This document shows positions 32,750 to 41,591 of a DNA stretch of 52,179 bases, one piece after another. The stretch comes from Novosphingobium sp. Chol11 (lineage in GTDB: Bacteria; Pseudomonadota; Alphaproteobacteria; Sphingomonadales; Sphingomonadaceae): contig NZ_CAMBTS010000013.1 in NCBI RefSeq assembly GCF_945870625.1, positions 1 through 52,179 of the forward strand. The letters run 5' to 3'. Each line of letters begins with the position of its first letter. Within the stretch, counting starts at the first letter, position 1. The notes below the pieces were generated by a model that was not told the origin of the DNA, made no database searches, and saw nothing but the letters and a program-made list of their open reading frames with translations. Both the position numbers and the translations under genes were made by a program.

Positions 32750-33478
32750 GTGATCACTGAACCTGCCACGACGCGCTTTACCGATAGCCCGGCTGTAAAC
32801 CCGCGCCAGCGCGCGGCTCTGATCGGGTTGATCGCGTTGCTCTATGGCGGGCTGATCGTGGCATTGGTGCGCGGGCTCAGCGGGGTGGCGGCCCCGGATG
32901 CCGGGGCGGGGCCCGGCCCGGCATTGGTGGCTCTCAACATCTCGGCAGACTCGCCGCCGCCGAGCCCGTCCGGCAAGGAGCCCGCAGGTGCGCAGGCGGC
33001 GATGGGCAAAAAGGCGCGGCCGAGGGACATCGTCGCTCCCCCCGCGCGCATTCCTGCCAAAGCCATTGTGGCGGCCCCCGCTGCTTCAAGCGGCGCAGAT
33101 ACCCGCTCGGGCGCCAGCGCCGCTGGCGCAGGCACCGGCGGCGGCGGAGCCGGCACCGGCAGCGGGGGCAATGGCGCTGGCGCAGGCGCGCAGCGCGCGG
33201 TCAAGATCGCGGGCGAGATCACCTCGGCGCGCGATTACCCGGCCAAAGAGCGCGCCGCGCGGCAGGGCAAGCAGGTGATCGTAGTGCTGCGCATCGGCAT
33301 CGATGGCCAGCCCAAATCGTGCCGGGTGCATAAACCAAGCGGGGTGGACGCCGCCGATGCCGCGACTTGCGCGCTGGCTCTCAAGCGGTTTCGCTTTCGT
33401 CCCGCGCAGGATAAGGCCGGTGCGGCGATAGAATCCGACTATGGTTGGGAACAGCATTGGAACGCGCCTAAAGGTTGA
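32750..33478 (+). CDS. TonB-like energy transducer family protein
   Basis: A roughly 242-residue protein: one N-terminal helix (RAALIGLIALLYGGLIVALV), a long Ala/Pro/Gly-rich periplasmic spacer with GGGGAG-type runs, and a C-terminal TonB-like domain. That domain reads DYPAKERAARQGKQVIVVLR, GIDGQPKSCRVHKPSGVDA and ALKRFRFRPAQDKAG. TonB C-terminal domains contact outer-membrane receptors; many sphingomonad paralogues are of unknown specificity. GTG at 32750 is used as start but the ribosome site is weak. No ExbB/ExbD genes are nearby. Confidence 0.85.
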   Translation: MITEPATTRFTDSPAVNPRQRAALIGLIALLYGGLIVALVRGLSGVAAPDAGAGPGPALVALNISADSPPPSPSGKEPAGAQAAMGKKARPRDIVAPPARIPAKAIVAAPAASSGADTRSGASAAGAGTGGGGAGTGSGGNGAGAGAQRAVKIAGEITSARDYPAKERAARQGKQVIVVLRIGIDGQPKSCRVHKPSGVDAADAATCALALKRFRFRPAQDKAGAAIESDYGWEQHWNAPKG

Positions 33479-33578
33479 AGCGTTACAATTTGGTAAGAAT
33501 GACCCGCTATTGCCTGAATAGCGGTTGTGCCGCAGGGGCTGACGAACTCGCCTTCGGCACACAGGAACAAGGACGACG

Positions 33579-34619
33579 ATGGACATTATCATCCCGGTTG
33601 TATTGTGCGGCGGCAGCGGCACCCGGCTCTGGCCGCGCTCGCGCAAGGCCAAGCCCAAACCGTTTCTTCCGCTGGTCGGCGAGAATACGCTGTTCGAGGC
33701 AACCGTGCTGCGTTGCTCCGCCGATGCCGGGTTCGCCGCGCCGGTGGTGGTGACCGGCGCGCTGCATCTTGAGCATGTCGAGGCGCAATTGCCCGATCTT
33801 GCCGCCAGCCGGATCATTATCGAGCCAGAGGGCAAGAATACCGCCGCTGCGATTGCGCTGGCTGCGCTGAGAATGCCCGAAGACGCGGTGATGCTGGTGT
33901 GCCCCAGCGACCATCACATCGGCGAGACCAGCGCGTTTCAGGCAGCGGCGCGCGAGGCGGCGGCGCTGGCGGCGCAAGGCTGGCTGGTTTCGTTCGGGAT
34001 CGCGGCGACCGCACCCGAAACCGGTTTCGGCTATCTGCAACAAGGCGAGCCGATTCCGGGCAGCCTTGGTTTTCGCGTCGCGAAATTCGTCGAAAAGCCT
34101 GATCTTGAGCGGGCGATGGGCTTTCTGGCGCAAGGCGGCTATGCTTGGAATGGCGGCATTTTTGCATTTCGCGCCGGTACTTTTCTGGCGGAGCTCGAAG
34201 CACATCGACCGGCGCTGGCCGCTGCGGTGCGCGCGGCCAATGCGGGCGGCGTGGCCGATGGTCATCGCTTCCACCCCGCCGCCGCCGCCTTCGCGCTGAT
34301 CGAAAGCGAATCAGTGGATTATGCGGTGATGGAAAATACCGCGCGCGCCGCCATGGTTCCGGCGGTGATGGCTTGGTCCGACATCGGCAATTGGCAGGCG
34401 CTGCACGAAGCGCAACCGCGCGATGGGCAAGGCAATGCGGTCTCGGGGCGGGCCGAGCTCAAGGACTGCGCCAATGTCCTGGTGCACAGCGACGGCCCGC
34501 GCGTTTCGGTGATCGGCGTCAGCAATCTGATCGTGGTGGTCGATGGCGATGAAGTGCTGGTTACGTCGGCTGATGGCGCGCAGTTGGTCGGAAAGCTGGA
34601 CGGCGCGATCAATCAATGA
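33579..34619 (+). CDS. manC: Mannose-1-phosphate guanylyltransferase
   Basis: A 346-residue nucleotidyltransferase: PVVLCGGSGTRLWPRSRKAK is the GTP/Mg signature, PKPFLPLVGENTLFEATVLR and EPEGKNTAAAIALAAL are the family landmarks. FVEKPDLERAMGFL with YAWNGGIF also fits. The C-terminal isomerase domain of bifunctional enzymes is absent, and a separate isomerase gene follows. It makes GDP-mannose for polysaccharide or glycolipid. It overlaps the next gene by ATGA. Confidence 0.93.
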   Translation: MDIIIPVVLCGGSGTRLWPRSRKAKPKPFLPLVGENTLFEATVLRCSADAGFAAPVVVTGALHLEHVEAQLPDLAASRIIIEPEGKNTAAAIALAALRMPEDAVMLVCPSDHHIGETSAFQAAAREAAALAAQGWLVSFGIAATAPETGFGYLQQGEPIPGSLGFRVAKFVEKPDLERAMGFLAQGGYAWNGGIFAFRAGTFLAELEAHRPALAAAVRAANAGGVADGHRFHPAAAAFALIESESVDYAVMENTARAAMVPAVMAWSDIGNWQALHEAQPRDGQGNAVSGRAELKDCANVLVHSDGPRVSVIGVSNLIVVVDGDEVLVTSADGAQLVGKLDGAINQ

Positions 34620-35434
34620 GCGCGCTGCCCACCCGTGAAGTTGAGAAAGTGTGGGGCAGGGACACGCTGCCCGCGCCGTTTATTGCACCAGATGGCCAGC
34701 GGATTGGCGAAATCTGGTTCGAACCGCCGCCGCAAGTGCCCACATTGCTGGTCAAGTATATCTTCACCAGCGAAAACCTCTCGGTGCAGGTCCACCCTGA
34801 CGACGCGCAGGCGCTGGCTTCGGGCGAAACCGCGCGCACCGGCTATGGCGGCAAGGAAGAATGCTGGCTGGTGATCGATGTCGATCCCGGCGCGGCGCTG
34901 GGGGTGGGGTTCAAGGCAGCGCTCGATGCCGCCGCGATGCGCGCCGCCGCACTCGATGGCTCGATCGAACATCTGCTGGCGTGGCATCCGGTGCGCGCGG
35001 GCGATTTCTTTTATATTCCGGCGGGAACCGTCCATGCCATCGGGGCGGGGGTCAGCCTGATCGAGATTCAGCAGAACTCGGACATTACCTATCGGCTTTA
35101 TGACTATGGCCGCCCGCGCGAGCTGCATCTCGATGCGGGCATGGCAGTGGCGAAGGGCGAGGTGCACGATCCGGCGCTGCGCCGCCAGATCCCCGAAACC
35201 GGCACGATCGAGCTGGCGCGCGGGCGCTATTTCACGGCACACCGGCTCGATGGTGCGCCCGACGAAGCGCTGCGCGCCGAATATGACGGCCCCATGCTGG
35301 TCATTCCGCGCACCGGCGAAGTGCGGCTTGACGGCCAAGTGCTGCGCCCCGGCGATTGCGCCTGGGCTCCTTGGATCGACGCGCTGGATTTTTCGGCAAG
35401 CGGCCTCAGCATCGTGGTGCATGCGGCGCGATGA
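34616..35434 (+). CDS. manA: Class I-type mannose-6-phosphate isomerase
   Basis: A 272-residue cupin metalloenzyme: LLVKYIFTSENLSVQVHPDD carries the zinc ligands, GGKEECWLVID another, and IPAGTVHAIGAG the last His. It interconverts fructose-6-phosphate and mannose-6-phosphate and feeds the guanylyltransferase encoded just before it. Its start overlaps the manC stop, so the two are coupled. It has the short class I form found in many alphaproteobacteria. The next gene begins about 10 bases after its stop. Confidence 0.93.
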   Translation: MSALPTREVEKVWGRDTLPAPFIAPDGQRIGEIWFEPPPQVPTLLVKYIFTSENLSVQVHPDDAQALASGETARTGYGGKEECWLVIDVDPGAALGVGFKAALDAAAMRAAALDGSIEHLLAWHPVRAGDFFYIPAGTVHAIGAGVSLIEIQQNSDITYRLYDYGRPRELHLDAGMAVAKGEVHDPALRRQIPETGTIELARGRYFTAHRLDGAPDEALRAEYDGPMLVIPRTGEVRLDGQVLRPGDCAWAPWIDALDFSASGLSIVVHAAR

Positions 35435-35444
35435 CCAGCGCGCC

Positions 35445-35888
35445 ATGATCGCACAGACCATCCAGCTGGCGCTTGCGCCGGTGTTCGTGCTGGTGGCGAT
35501 TGGCAATATCATGAATATCCTGACCACGCGGCTCGGCCGGATCGTCGATCGCTCGCGCAGTTTGAAGACTCTCCATGCCGCAACCAAAGACGCGCAGCAT
35601 GATGAGGTTGTCGTCGAAATGCGTTTTGTCGACCGGCGGATTCAGCTGATTGGTCGGGCTTTGCTGGTATTGGTGATGAGCGGTCTGGGCATCGGCGTCA
35701 CCGTCGGCATGGTGTTCATCGGTGAAATTCTGGGGATTGAACTGCGCACTTTGACCGCCAGCACGTTCTTCCTGTCGATCAGCCTTCTGATGCTGGCGCT
35801 GGTTTTCCTGCTGATGGAAACGCGGCTGGTGGCGCAAAGCCTGCGCCTGCCGCCCGAACTGCTCGAGTTGCACCGCAAGGATATCTAA
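35445..35888 (+). CDS. DUF2721 membrane protein
   Basis: A 147-residue protein with the DUF2721 pattern: MIAQTIQLALAPVFVLVAIG, TTRLGRIVDRSRSL in a cytoplasmic loop, then two further helices (LIGRALLVLVMSGLGIG and STFFLSISLLMLALVFLLME). Function unknown; family members are small inner-membrane proteins. An alternative ATG at 35421 would overlap manA. It ends 4 bases into the opposing polyhydroxyalkanoate-related gene. Confidence 0.88.
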   Translation: MIAQTIQLALAPVFVLVAIGNIMNILTTRLGRIVDRSRSLKTLHAATKDAQHDEVVVEMRFVDRRIQLIGRALLVLVMSGLGIGVTVGMVFIGEILGIELRTLTASTFFLSISLLMLALVFLLMETRLVAQSLRLPPELLELHRKDI

Positions 35889-36190
35889 GCCAGCAGCTTC
35901 TCGCTCTTTTCGCGGATCACGCTTTCGATCATGCCGCGCGCAAAGCCGAGGCCGGGCGGCATCGTCACTTCGAAAACCAGCGCGGTTTCTTCGATGGTGG
36001 CGGTGCAGGGCACGGCGAAGCCCATCGCGCTCACATCCATGATCAGCGTATCGGCGTCGCGCCAGTGCTGCTCAACCGAGGCGAGCCCGCCGATCAGCGC
36101 GCTTGTCTTGATCGAAGCCTCATGGCGGCGCGCTTCGAGGCGGCGGCGCAGTTCGTCCTTGCCCAGCATATGTGCGATGGTGATCCGCAT
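35885..36190 (-). CDS. Polyhydroxyalkanoic acid system family protein
   Basis: A 101-residue protein: ITIAHMLGKDELRRRLEARR, DTLIMDVSAMGFAVPCTATI, and VTMPPGLGFARGMIESVIRE. This matches the small PHA_gran_rgn family, associated with storage granules by naming; experimental data are limited. Its start codon overlaps by one base the stop of the upstream XpaC-like gene on the same strand, so it is the last gene of the telA operon. Confidence 0.82.
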   Translation of the reverse strand: MRITIAHMLGKDELRRRLEARRHEASIKTSALIGGLASVEQHWRDADTLIMDVSAMGFAVPCTATIEETALVFEVTMPPGLGFARGMIESVIREKSEKLLA

Positions 36191-36945
36191 CAGGGCTGTC
36201 CTGTCGGCGCAGCGAGCGAAGGCGCAGGTTCCAGCACTTCGCCATATTTGTAATCGAGAAAGCGGCCGCGCACCGCTAGCGCGTCAAGATCCCCCGCTGC
36301 CAGCTGGCGCGTCACCGCGTCGATTTCGGCGCTGATCTTGCCAAGGCCATCGGCAAGCTGCTGGTCCGCGCTGCGCCCGCCGCGCTGTTCGGCTTTCAAA
36401 TGCGGCGGGATGCGGCGATAGCTATCTACCATGCCGGGGAGCAGTTCGCCCACCAGCTTGCGCACTTCGCCCACCGCCGGTTCGGCCGGGTCGATCCCTT
36501 CGAGCTGGAGCCCCAGCCCATCGAGCTGCACCCCGATCTGATCGACCAGCCGCACGGCGGGTGCGGGCAGCGCAGGTCGCTGAGCTTCGAGCCATAGCTC
36601 GGTGCGCCCGACCATGCCGCGCACATCGCCGCTGTTGAGCGCCGACAGGCTCGGCACCTGAAGCCGGGGAAAGACGCCGAACAGCAACAGCGCCGCGATC
36701 ACCGCCAGCGCCGTGACGAACAGGCCGGTCAGCCCGATCCCGTTCATGGCAAGGCCGGTTGCCATCGCCGCAATCAGCACTGCGGTGACCGCCACGGTCA
36801 TGCGCACGGCCTTGCGCGTCAGGTGGCGGCGCTTGATCTCGGACGAGCGCTGGCCGATCGAGCCGCGCCTGCCGCCCTGCTGGCGCACCAAGGCGGTGCG
36901 CGCGGCAGAAAGGGTGCGGGCGCTGTCGCTTGCCGGGCTGGTCAT
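36190..36945 (-). CDS. XpaC-like membrane protein partner of TelA
   Basis: A 251-residue protein. After a basic N-terminal segment (IGQRSSEIKRRHLTRKAVR) come two helices, MTVAVTAVLIAAMATGLAMN and GLFVTALAVIAALLLFGVFP, and a helical cytoplasmic domain ending in DYKYGEVLEPAP. The position behind telA matches the 5-bromo-4-chloroindolyl phosphate hydrolysis (XpaC) family that pairs with TelA in many bacteria. A TTG at 36960 would overlap the telA stop (TTGA); ATG 36945 was chosen. Role: stress-linked envelope function, otherwise unknown. Confidence 0.75.
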   Translation of the reverse strand: MTSPASDSARTLSAARTALVRQQGGRRGSIGQRSSEIKRRHLTRKAVRMTVAVTAVLIAAMATGLAMNGIGLTGLFVTALAVIAALLLFGVFPRLQVPSLSALNSGDVRGMVGRTELWLEAQRPALPAPAVRLVDQIGVQLDGLGLQLEGIDPAEPAVGEVRKLVGELLPGMVDSYRRIPPHLKAEQRGGRSADQQLADGLGKISAEIDAVTRQLAAGDLDALAVRGRFLDYKYGEVLEPAPSLAAPTGQP

Positions 36946-36956
36946 CGCGCCCGCGC

Positions 36957-38165
36957 TCAACCTTCGATGCTCAACAACGAGGGCGCCTCTCCGCCCGCCA
37001 GCCGCGCCTGCGCCGCGCCTTCGGTCCGCGCGATATAGCCCTTGGATTTCTCGACCTCGCTTGAAAGTGTGTCGATCGTTTGCTTCATCGAATCGAGCGC
37101 TTTCAGCTTGAACGTGTCGATCGTGTCCATCGTCTCGTAGATGTTCTGAAACGCGCGCTGCAGCGTCTCCATCGGGATCGTGCTCGATGCTGCTTGTTCG
37201 TGGATCTTGGCGGTTTGTTCGCGCAGCAGCTTGCCGGTGGAATCGATGATATTGGCGGTGGTGGTGTTAAGCGCGGTGATCTGCGCCAGGACCAGCCGCT
37301 GATTGGTCATCGCTTGCGCCACCGTGACGGCGGTGCGCAGCGCGGCCACGGTGGTTGTGCTGGCGCGGTCGACGCCCTTGACCAGCTCGACGTTGTTTTT
37401 CTTGACCAGATCGAGCGCGAGATAGCCCTGCACGCTCACCGCCATTTGCGTCAGCAGGTCCTGCGTGCGCTGCCGCGTGTAAAACAGCGCGGATTCGCGG
37501 ATCGCCTTGGCTTTCGCCGGATCGCTGGTATCGAGATCGAGCGCCGCATCCTCAAGCTTCTGATCGAGCACTTTGGAAATGTGGACCATCTGCTCCAGAT
37601 TGCCCATCGCTTCCCAAAGCTTCTGGCGTTCCACATCGATGGCGGCGTTGTCCATCAAGAGCTCGTCCTTGCCCGAGGCCAGCCGATCGAGGATCGCCTT
37701 GATGTGGCCTTGCGCCGAGGTGTAGCCATCGAAATAGCTCTTCATGGTGTTGCCGAAGGGGATGATGCCGAGGAATTTGCGGCCTGAGGATAGATTGCCC
37801 TGGCGGCCCGGATCGAGATCTTCGACCGTGCGGCGCAGCGCCGCCAGATCGGTACCGACGCCGCCCTCCTTGTTCATCGCGCGCAGCGGCCTATCGAGAA
37901 AGCGGTTCGACATGCCCGCCGCCGCGGCGATTTCCTTGCGGCCCATCGCGGTCAGTTGATCGACCCGCTTGCCAAACTCAGGCCCTGCGGCATCCTGCGC
38001 AATCAGATCGGCGACAAAGGCATCGGCCTTGGCCTCCAGCTTGGATTTCGCCTCGCTGCTCACCGGCACCAGCCCGGCGGCCTGCGTCGGCGCCACCACC
38101 GGCACCGGATCGGGCGCGGTCAGCACGATGGGTTTGGCGATGTCGATTGCAGGTTCCGTGGCCAT
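36957..38165 (-). CDS. telA: TelA-family toxic anion resistance protein
   Basis: A 402-residue cytoplasmic, largely helical protein: MSNRFLDRPLRAMN, RQGNLSSGRKFLGIIPFGNT, SYFDGYTSAQGHIKAILDRL, and QNIYETMDTIDTFKLKALDS followed by QTIDTLSSEVEKSKGYIARTEG are all TelA landmarks. TelA was first linked to tellurite resistance and later to other envelope and toxin stresses; the mechanism is unclear. It heads an operon with the XpaC-like and PHA-related genes. A 24-base palindrome at 38238-38261 lies in the divergent promoter region. Confidence 0.93.
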   Translation of the reverse strand: MATEPAIDIAKPIVLTAPDPVPVVAPTQAAGLVPVSSEAKSKLEAKADAFVADLIAQDAAGPEFGKRVDQLTAMGRKEIAAAAGMSNRFLDRPLRAMNKEGGVGTDLAALRRTVEDLDPGRQGNLSSGRKFLGIIPFGNTMKSYFDGYTSAQGHIKAILDRLASGKDELLMDNAAIDVERQKLWEAMGNLEQMVHISKVLDQKLEDAALDLDTSDPAKAKAIRESALFYTRQRTQDLLTQMAVSVQGYLALDLVKKNNVELVKGVDRASTTTVAALRTAVTVAQAMTNQRLVLAQITALNTTTANIIDSTGKLLREQTAKIHEQAASSTIPMETLQRAFQNIYETMDTIDTFKLKALDSMKQTIDTLSSEVEKSKGYIARTEGAAQARLAGGEAPSLLSIEG

Positions 38166-38237
38166 GGTCGCTCTCTCGATAAATGGCCCGTTGCGGGCGC
38201 GCAGCCACGAAGATGGCAATCCTCGTAGCGCGGTGCA

Positions 38238-38261
38238 AGTGTATTGTTGGGTTAATACACT
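38238..38261. promoter_or_regulatory. Perfect 8-bp-arm palindrome between telA and SDR genes
   Basis: AGTGTATT-N8-AATACACT, AT-rich in GC-rich surroundings, placed about 75 bases from telA and about 85 from the divergent SDR start. This is a typical dimeric-repressor operator. No regulator gene is adjacent, so the cognate protein is elsewhere. Confidence 0.6.
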
Positions 38262-38345
38262 ATCGCCCAACCCCCCCCGTTGCCAAACCCCTTGCCCTAT
38301 GGGCGCGCTGGACGCGTCCCATCAATGCAGGCCATGGGCATTGCG

Positions 38346-39077
38346 ATGGAAACCATGGGTCAGGAAAAGCGCTGCGCGGTGTTTGGCGCGTCCGGCGGGA
38401 TCGGCGCGGCGCTGGTCGCGGCGTTGAGCGTGCGCGCAGATGTCGCGCAAGTATGGGCAGGCGGGCGGTCCGGCGTCGGGGTGCCGGGGCCGAAGGTGGC
38501 GTCCTTTGCGTTCGATCTGCTCGATGAAGCCAGCATCGCTGCGGCCTGCGCCGCGATCGGCGGCCCGCTCGATCTGGTCATCGTGGCCACCGGGCGGCTG
38601 ACGTATGCTGATGGGGCAGGCCCCGAAAAGAGCACCCGCGCGCTTAGCGGCGATCACCTCGCCGAAATGTTCGCGATCAACGCGGCCGGCCCCGCGCTGA
38701 TTGCCAAGCATGCGCTGCCGCTGCTGCGCAAGGACACGCGCGCGGTGTTCGCGGCGATCTCGGCGCGGGTCGGCTCGATCGGCGACAACCGGCTCGGCGG
38801 CTGGCACGCCTACCGCGCCAGCAAGGCCGCGCTCAACATGCTGGTCCGCACCATGGCGATCGAACTGGCGCGCACCCACCCGCAAGCGCTGGCGGTGACG
38901 CTGCACCCCGGCACCGTCGATACCGCGCTGTCGCAGCCGTTTCAGCGCGGGGTCGCTGCAGAAAAGCTGTTCACGGCGGACTATTCGGCCGGGCGGATGC
39001 TGGCGGTGCTGGATGGCCTCGCACCATCGCAGAGCGGCCGGCTGTTTGCGTGGGACGGAGCAGAAGTGCCGTTCTAG
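38346..39077 (+). CDS. SDR family oxidoreductase (CsgA/C-factor-like)
   Basis: A roughly 243-residue short-chain dehydrogenase: CAVFGASGGIGAALVAAL, FDLLDEASIAAACAAIGGPL, VIVATGRLTYADG, then the catalytic Ser in AAISARVGSIGDNRLGGWHA and the Tyr-Lys pair YRASKAALNMLVRTMAIEL. LHPGTVDTALSQPFQRGV is typical of C-factor-like SDRs. Start choice is uncertain; ATGs at 38325, 38334, 38346 and 38355 all lack a good ribosome site. It is divergent from telA. Substrate unknown. Confidence 0.88.
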   Translation: METMGQEKRCAVFGASGGIGAALVAALSVRADVAQVWAGGRSGVGVPGPKVASFAFDLLDEASIAAACAAIGGPLDLVIVATGRLTYADGAGPEKSTRALSGDHLAEMFAINAAGPALIAKHALPLLRKDTRAVFAAISARVGSIGDNRLGGWHAYRASKAALNMLVRTMAIELARTHPQALAVTLHPGTVDTALSQPFQRGVAAEKLFTADYSAGRMLAVLDGLAPSQSGRLFAWDGAEVPF

Positions 39078-39155
39078 CGGGGATGGGCTGGCGGAACTTT
39101 GGCGTTGTTGCCGCGTTTGCAGAACAACACCAATCGTCAACTCTGGAGAGCCGCC

Positions 39156-39305
39156 ATGCTTTGGACCATCGCCGTCATTCTCATAATCATGTGGGCTGCC
39201 GGTTTTCTCGCGTTCCACATCTCAGGCGGGCTTATTCACCTGCTGCTCGTCGTCGCCTTGGTCATCTTCATCTATCAGCTTATCACCGGGCGGCGCAGTA
39301 TCTAG
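39156..39305 (+). CDS. Tiny lmo0937-family membrane protein
   Basis: A 49-residue protein: MLWTIAVILIIMWAAGFLAF, HISGGLIHLLLVVALVIFIY and a short QLITGRR tail. This is the usual two-helix pattern of the lmo0937 (DUF5670) family, often stress-induced. CTGGAGAG precedes the ATG; a longer in-frame version has no homology. It ends 4 bases into the opposing gene at 39302. Confidence 0.85.
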   Translation: MLWTIAVILIIMWAAGFLAFHISGGLIHLLLVVALVIFIYQLITGRRSI

Positions 39306-39652
39306 CCAAGCCGCGCTTCCATCGCGGCGATGAGCGCATCAAGAGTCCCCAGCCTGTCAAGCGTCGCCGCGTCAAGCAAAGTCTCGATCTGCCCGCCGCG
39401 CTCGCACAGCACGGCGGGCAGCGTCACGTCCTTATAAGGCGTGTCGTCCTTGTGATAAAACACCACCGGGATCGCAAGGGCTTTGAGCCACTTGCGCCAC
39501 TGCGGGTGCATCCGCAGCGAACCATAGGTGATCGCGCATAAGCTGCACGGATAAGTCGCCGGTGACAGCGTCTTGTGCACCGAATCGAGAAACGCCTGCA
39601 CCAGGCCCCCGTCGGCGTTGTAGACGAAGATCAGGCGGTCGGGCGTGGCCAT
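39302..39652 (-). CDS. Small thioredoxin-fold-like hypothetical protein
   Basis: A 116-residue protein, RLIFVYNADGGLVQAFLDSV at the start and YPCSLCAITYGS in the middle. The first strand and the CSLC pair suggest a thioredoxin-like or DCC-like fold, but I cannot name the family. LERGG-like LCERGGQIETLLDAATLDRL ends the domain. It follows the fatty acyl-AMP ligase gene by 14 bases on the same strand and is probably co-transcribed with it. The longer frame overlapping the ligase gene was rejected. Confidence 0.65.
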   Translation of the reverse strand: MATPDRLIFVYNADGGLVQAFLDSVHKTLSPATYPCSLCAITYGSLRMHPQWRKWLKALAIPVVFYHKDDTPYKDVTLPAVLCERGGQIETLLDAATLDRLGTLDALIAAMEARLG

Positions 39653-39666
39653 CAGTACTGGGCCGT

Positions 39667-41424
39667 TTAGGCTGCCAGCTTGTAGGGCTCGATCTCGCCT
39701 GCGAGATAGAGCTTCTTGGCCTTGGCGCGGCTCAATTTGCCCGAGCTGGTGCGCGGCAGAGTGCGCGGCGGCACCAGCTCGATCACACAATGCATGCCTG
39801 TGATCGAGCGGACCTTGTCGCGGATCTGGTTGCGCAGTTTGATCCGCTCGTCCGGGTCGGAAACGCGGCAATGGACCAGCACGGCGGGGGTTTCCTCGCC
39901 ATTATCGGCCTCGACCGAGAACGCGGCGATATCGCCCTGATGAAATCCGGGAAGCTGCTCCACCGCCCATTCGATGTCCTGCGGCCAGTGGTTCTTGCCG
40001 TTGATGATGATCATGTCCTTAGCGCGGCCGACAATGAACAGATAGCCCTCTTCGTTGAGATAGCCCATGTCGCCGGTGTCAAGCCAGCCGCCGACCATGC
40101 AGGCCTCGGTCGCCTCCGCATCGCGGAAATAAGAGTGCATCACCGAAGTCCCCCGGCACCACACTTTGCCGATGTGATGATGCGCAAGTGCCTCGCCGGT
40201 CTCGCCGCGCACTTCCAGATCCATGCCGCGCACCGCCACGCCGCAATTGACGATGGCGCGGTAGCGCGCCGGGCGCGAGAGATCGCGCGGAGCGCCCGAG
40301 AGGCGCTCTTCCTCGACCAGTTCGACCCGGATGCCTTCGCCCGGCGGCATCAGCGTGACCGCCAGCGTCGCTTCGGCGAGGCCGTAGCTAGGGAGGAACG
40401 ACGATGCCTTGAAGCCCGCATCGGCAAAGGCATTGACGAAGCTTTGCATCACATCGGGGCGGATCATGTCCGCGCCGTTGCCCGCCACGCGCCAGCGCGA
40501 CAGGTCGAACCGCTCGGCGACATGCGACTGGCTGGAAATGCGCCGGGCGCAGATGTCATAGCCGAAGGTGGGCGAATAAGAGAGCGTGGTGCCGGAATTG
40601 CGGCTGATCAGATCGAGCCAGGCGAGCGGGCGGCGGGCAAAATCCTCGGTCCGCAGGTAATCGACCGAAACCTGATTGGCGATGGGCGAGAGGAAGCAGC
40701 CGACCAGACCCATGTCGTGATAAAGCGGCAGCCAGCTGATCGCGCGGTCGCCCGGCTGAAACGCCATGCCATGCGAATGCCCGGCCAGATTGGCGAGCAG
40801 CGCGCGGTGTGTGACCGCGACGCCATGGGGAAAGCGGGTCGAACCGCTGGAATATTGCAGGTAGCTGATCGCATCGGGATCGGGCGCGGGCAATGCCGCG
40901 CCTGCCGGTGTCGTTTCGGCAAAAGCGCTCCAGCTCATGCCGGGGCAGCCCTGACGCTCGGCGGCAATGGCGCACATGCCATCCAGCTCGTCTGGATAGA
41001 GCAACAGCGCCGGATCGGAACTGCCGAGTTGGACCGCGATCTGGTCGATGTAGTTTTCCTTGCCGCCAAAGCTGGTCGGCAGCGGCAGCGGCACCGGCCA
41101 GACACCGGCATACATCGCGCCGCAGAACAACGCGGCAAAATCGGCCCCGGTCTCGGCGATCAGCGCAACCCGGTCGCCCGCGCCAAGGCCGTGCGCGATA
41201 AGCCGCTGCGCCGCGATCAGCGCATCGGCGCGCAGCTGCGCATAAGGATAAGCATGGGTCAGAACCGCGCGCGCATCATGAAAATTGAGGCCACAAGGCC
41301 CCGCTGCGGCGAAATCGAGCGCTTCGCAAAATGTACCGAAATCGGCAAACCGGCGGGGGCGGGGATCAAGGTTGGGCGTCGGGATCAGGTTTGCCTGTTC
41401 AGCGACAACGTCCGAAATTTTCAT
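39667..41424 (-). CDS. Fatty acyl-AMP ligase
   Basis: A 585-residue adenylating enzyme: YLQYSSGSTRFPHGVAVTHR is the ATP-loop motif, LPLYHDMGLVGCFLSPIANQ the substrate region, SYGLAEATLAVTLMP and WLDTGDMGYLNEEGYLFIVG the later core motifs. The hinge and GRAKDMIIINGKNHWPQDIE belong to the fatty acyl-AMP ligase branch. Such enzymes activate fatty acids as acyl-AMP for transfer to carrier proteins or polyketide synthases. CGGAG precedes the ATG. No polyketide synthase or carrier protein gene is in the window. Confidence 0.92.
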   Translation of the reverse strand: MKISDVVAEQANLIPTPNLDPRPRRFADFGTFCEALDFAAAGPCGLNFHDARAVLTHAYPYAQLRADALIAAQRLIAHGLGAGDRVALIAETGADFAALFCGAMYAGVWPVPLPLPTSFGGKENYIDQIAVQLGSSDPALLLYPDELDGMCAIAAERQGCPGMSWSAFAETTPAGAALPAPDPDAISYLQYSSGSTRFPHGVAVTHRALLANLAGHSHGMAFQPGDRAISWLPLYHDMGLVGCFLSPIANQVSVDYLRTEDFARRPLAWLDLISRNSGTTLSYSPTFGYDICARRISSQSHVAERFDLSRWRVAGNGADMIRPDVMQSFVNAFADAGFKASSFLPSYGLAEATLAVTLMPPGEGIRVELVEEERLSGAPRDLSRPARYRAIVNCGVAVRGMDLEVRGETGEALAHHHIGKVWCRGTSVMHSYFRDAEATEACMVGGWLDTGDMGYLNEEGYLFIVGRAKDMIIINGKNHWPQDIEWAVEQLPGFHQGDIAAFSVEADNGEETPAVLVHCRVSDPDERIKLRNQIRDKVRSITGMHCVIELVPPRTLPRTSSGKLSRAKAKKLYLAGEIEPYKLAA

Positions 41425-41591
41425 GCGGTACTCCGGCTCTATCATTGCGTGCAAACTGCGCAGTTTGCGGGCTCTTGTGGCTTTGGCGCGAACCCGGCGG
41501 CGTCGGCGGTCGCCGCACCATGAACCGCGCATTCGTCCCGAAAAGAAACGTTCATATTCTCATTTAGCCGTGACTGTGGCACGAATGTGGC

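Noticed and set aside
39562..41523. 653-codon open frame antisense to the fatty acyl-AMP ligase
   Set aside because: The opposite strand has a full set of adenylating-enzyme motifs; the antisense product has none.
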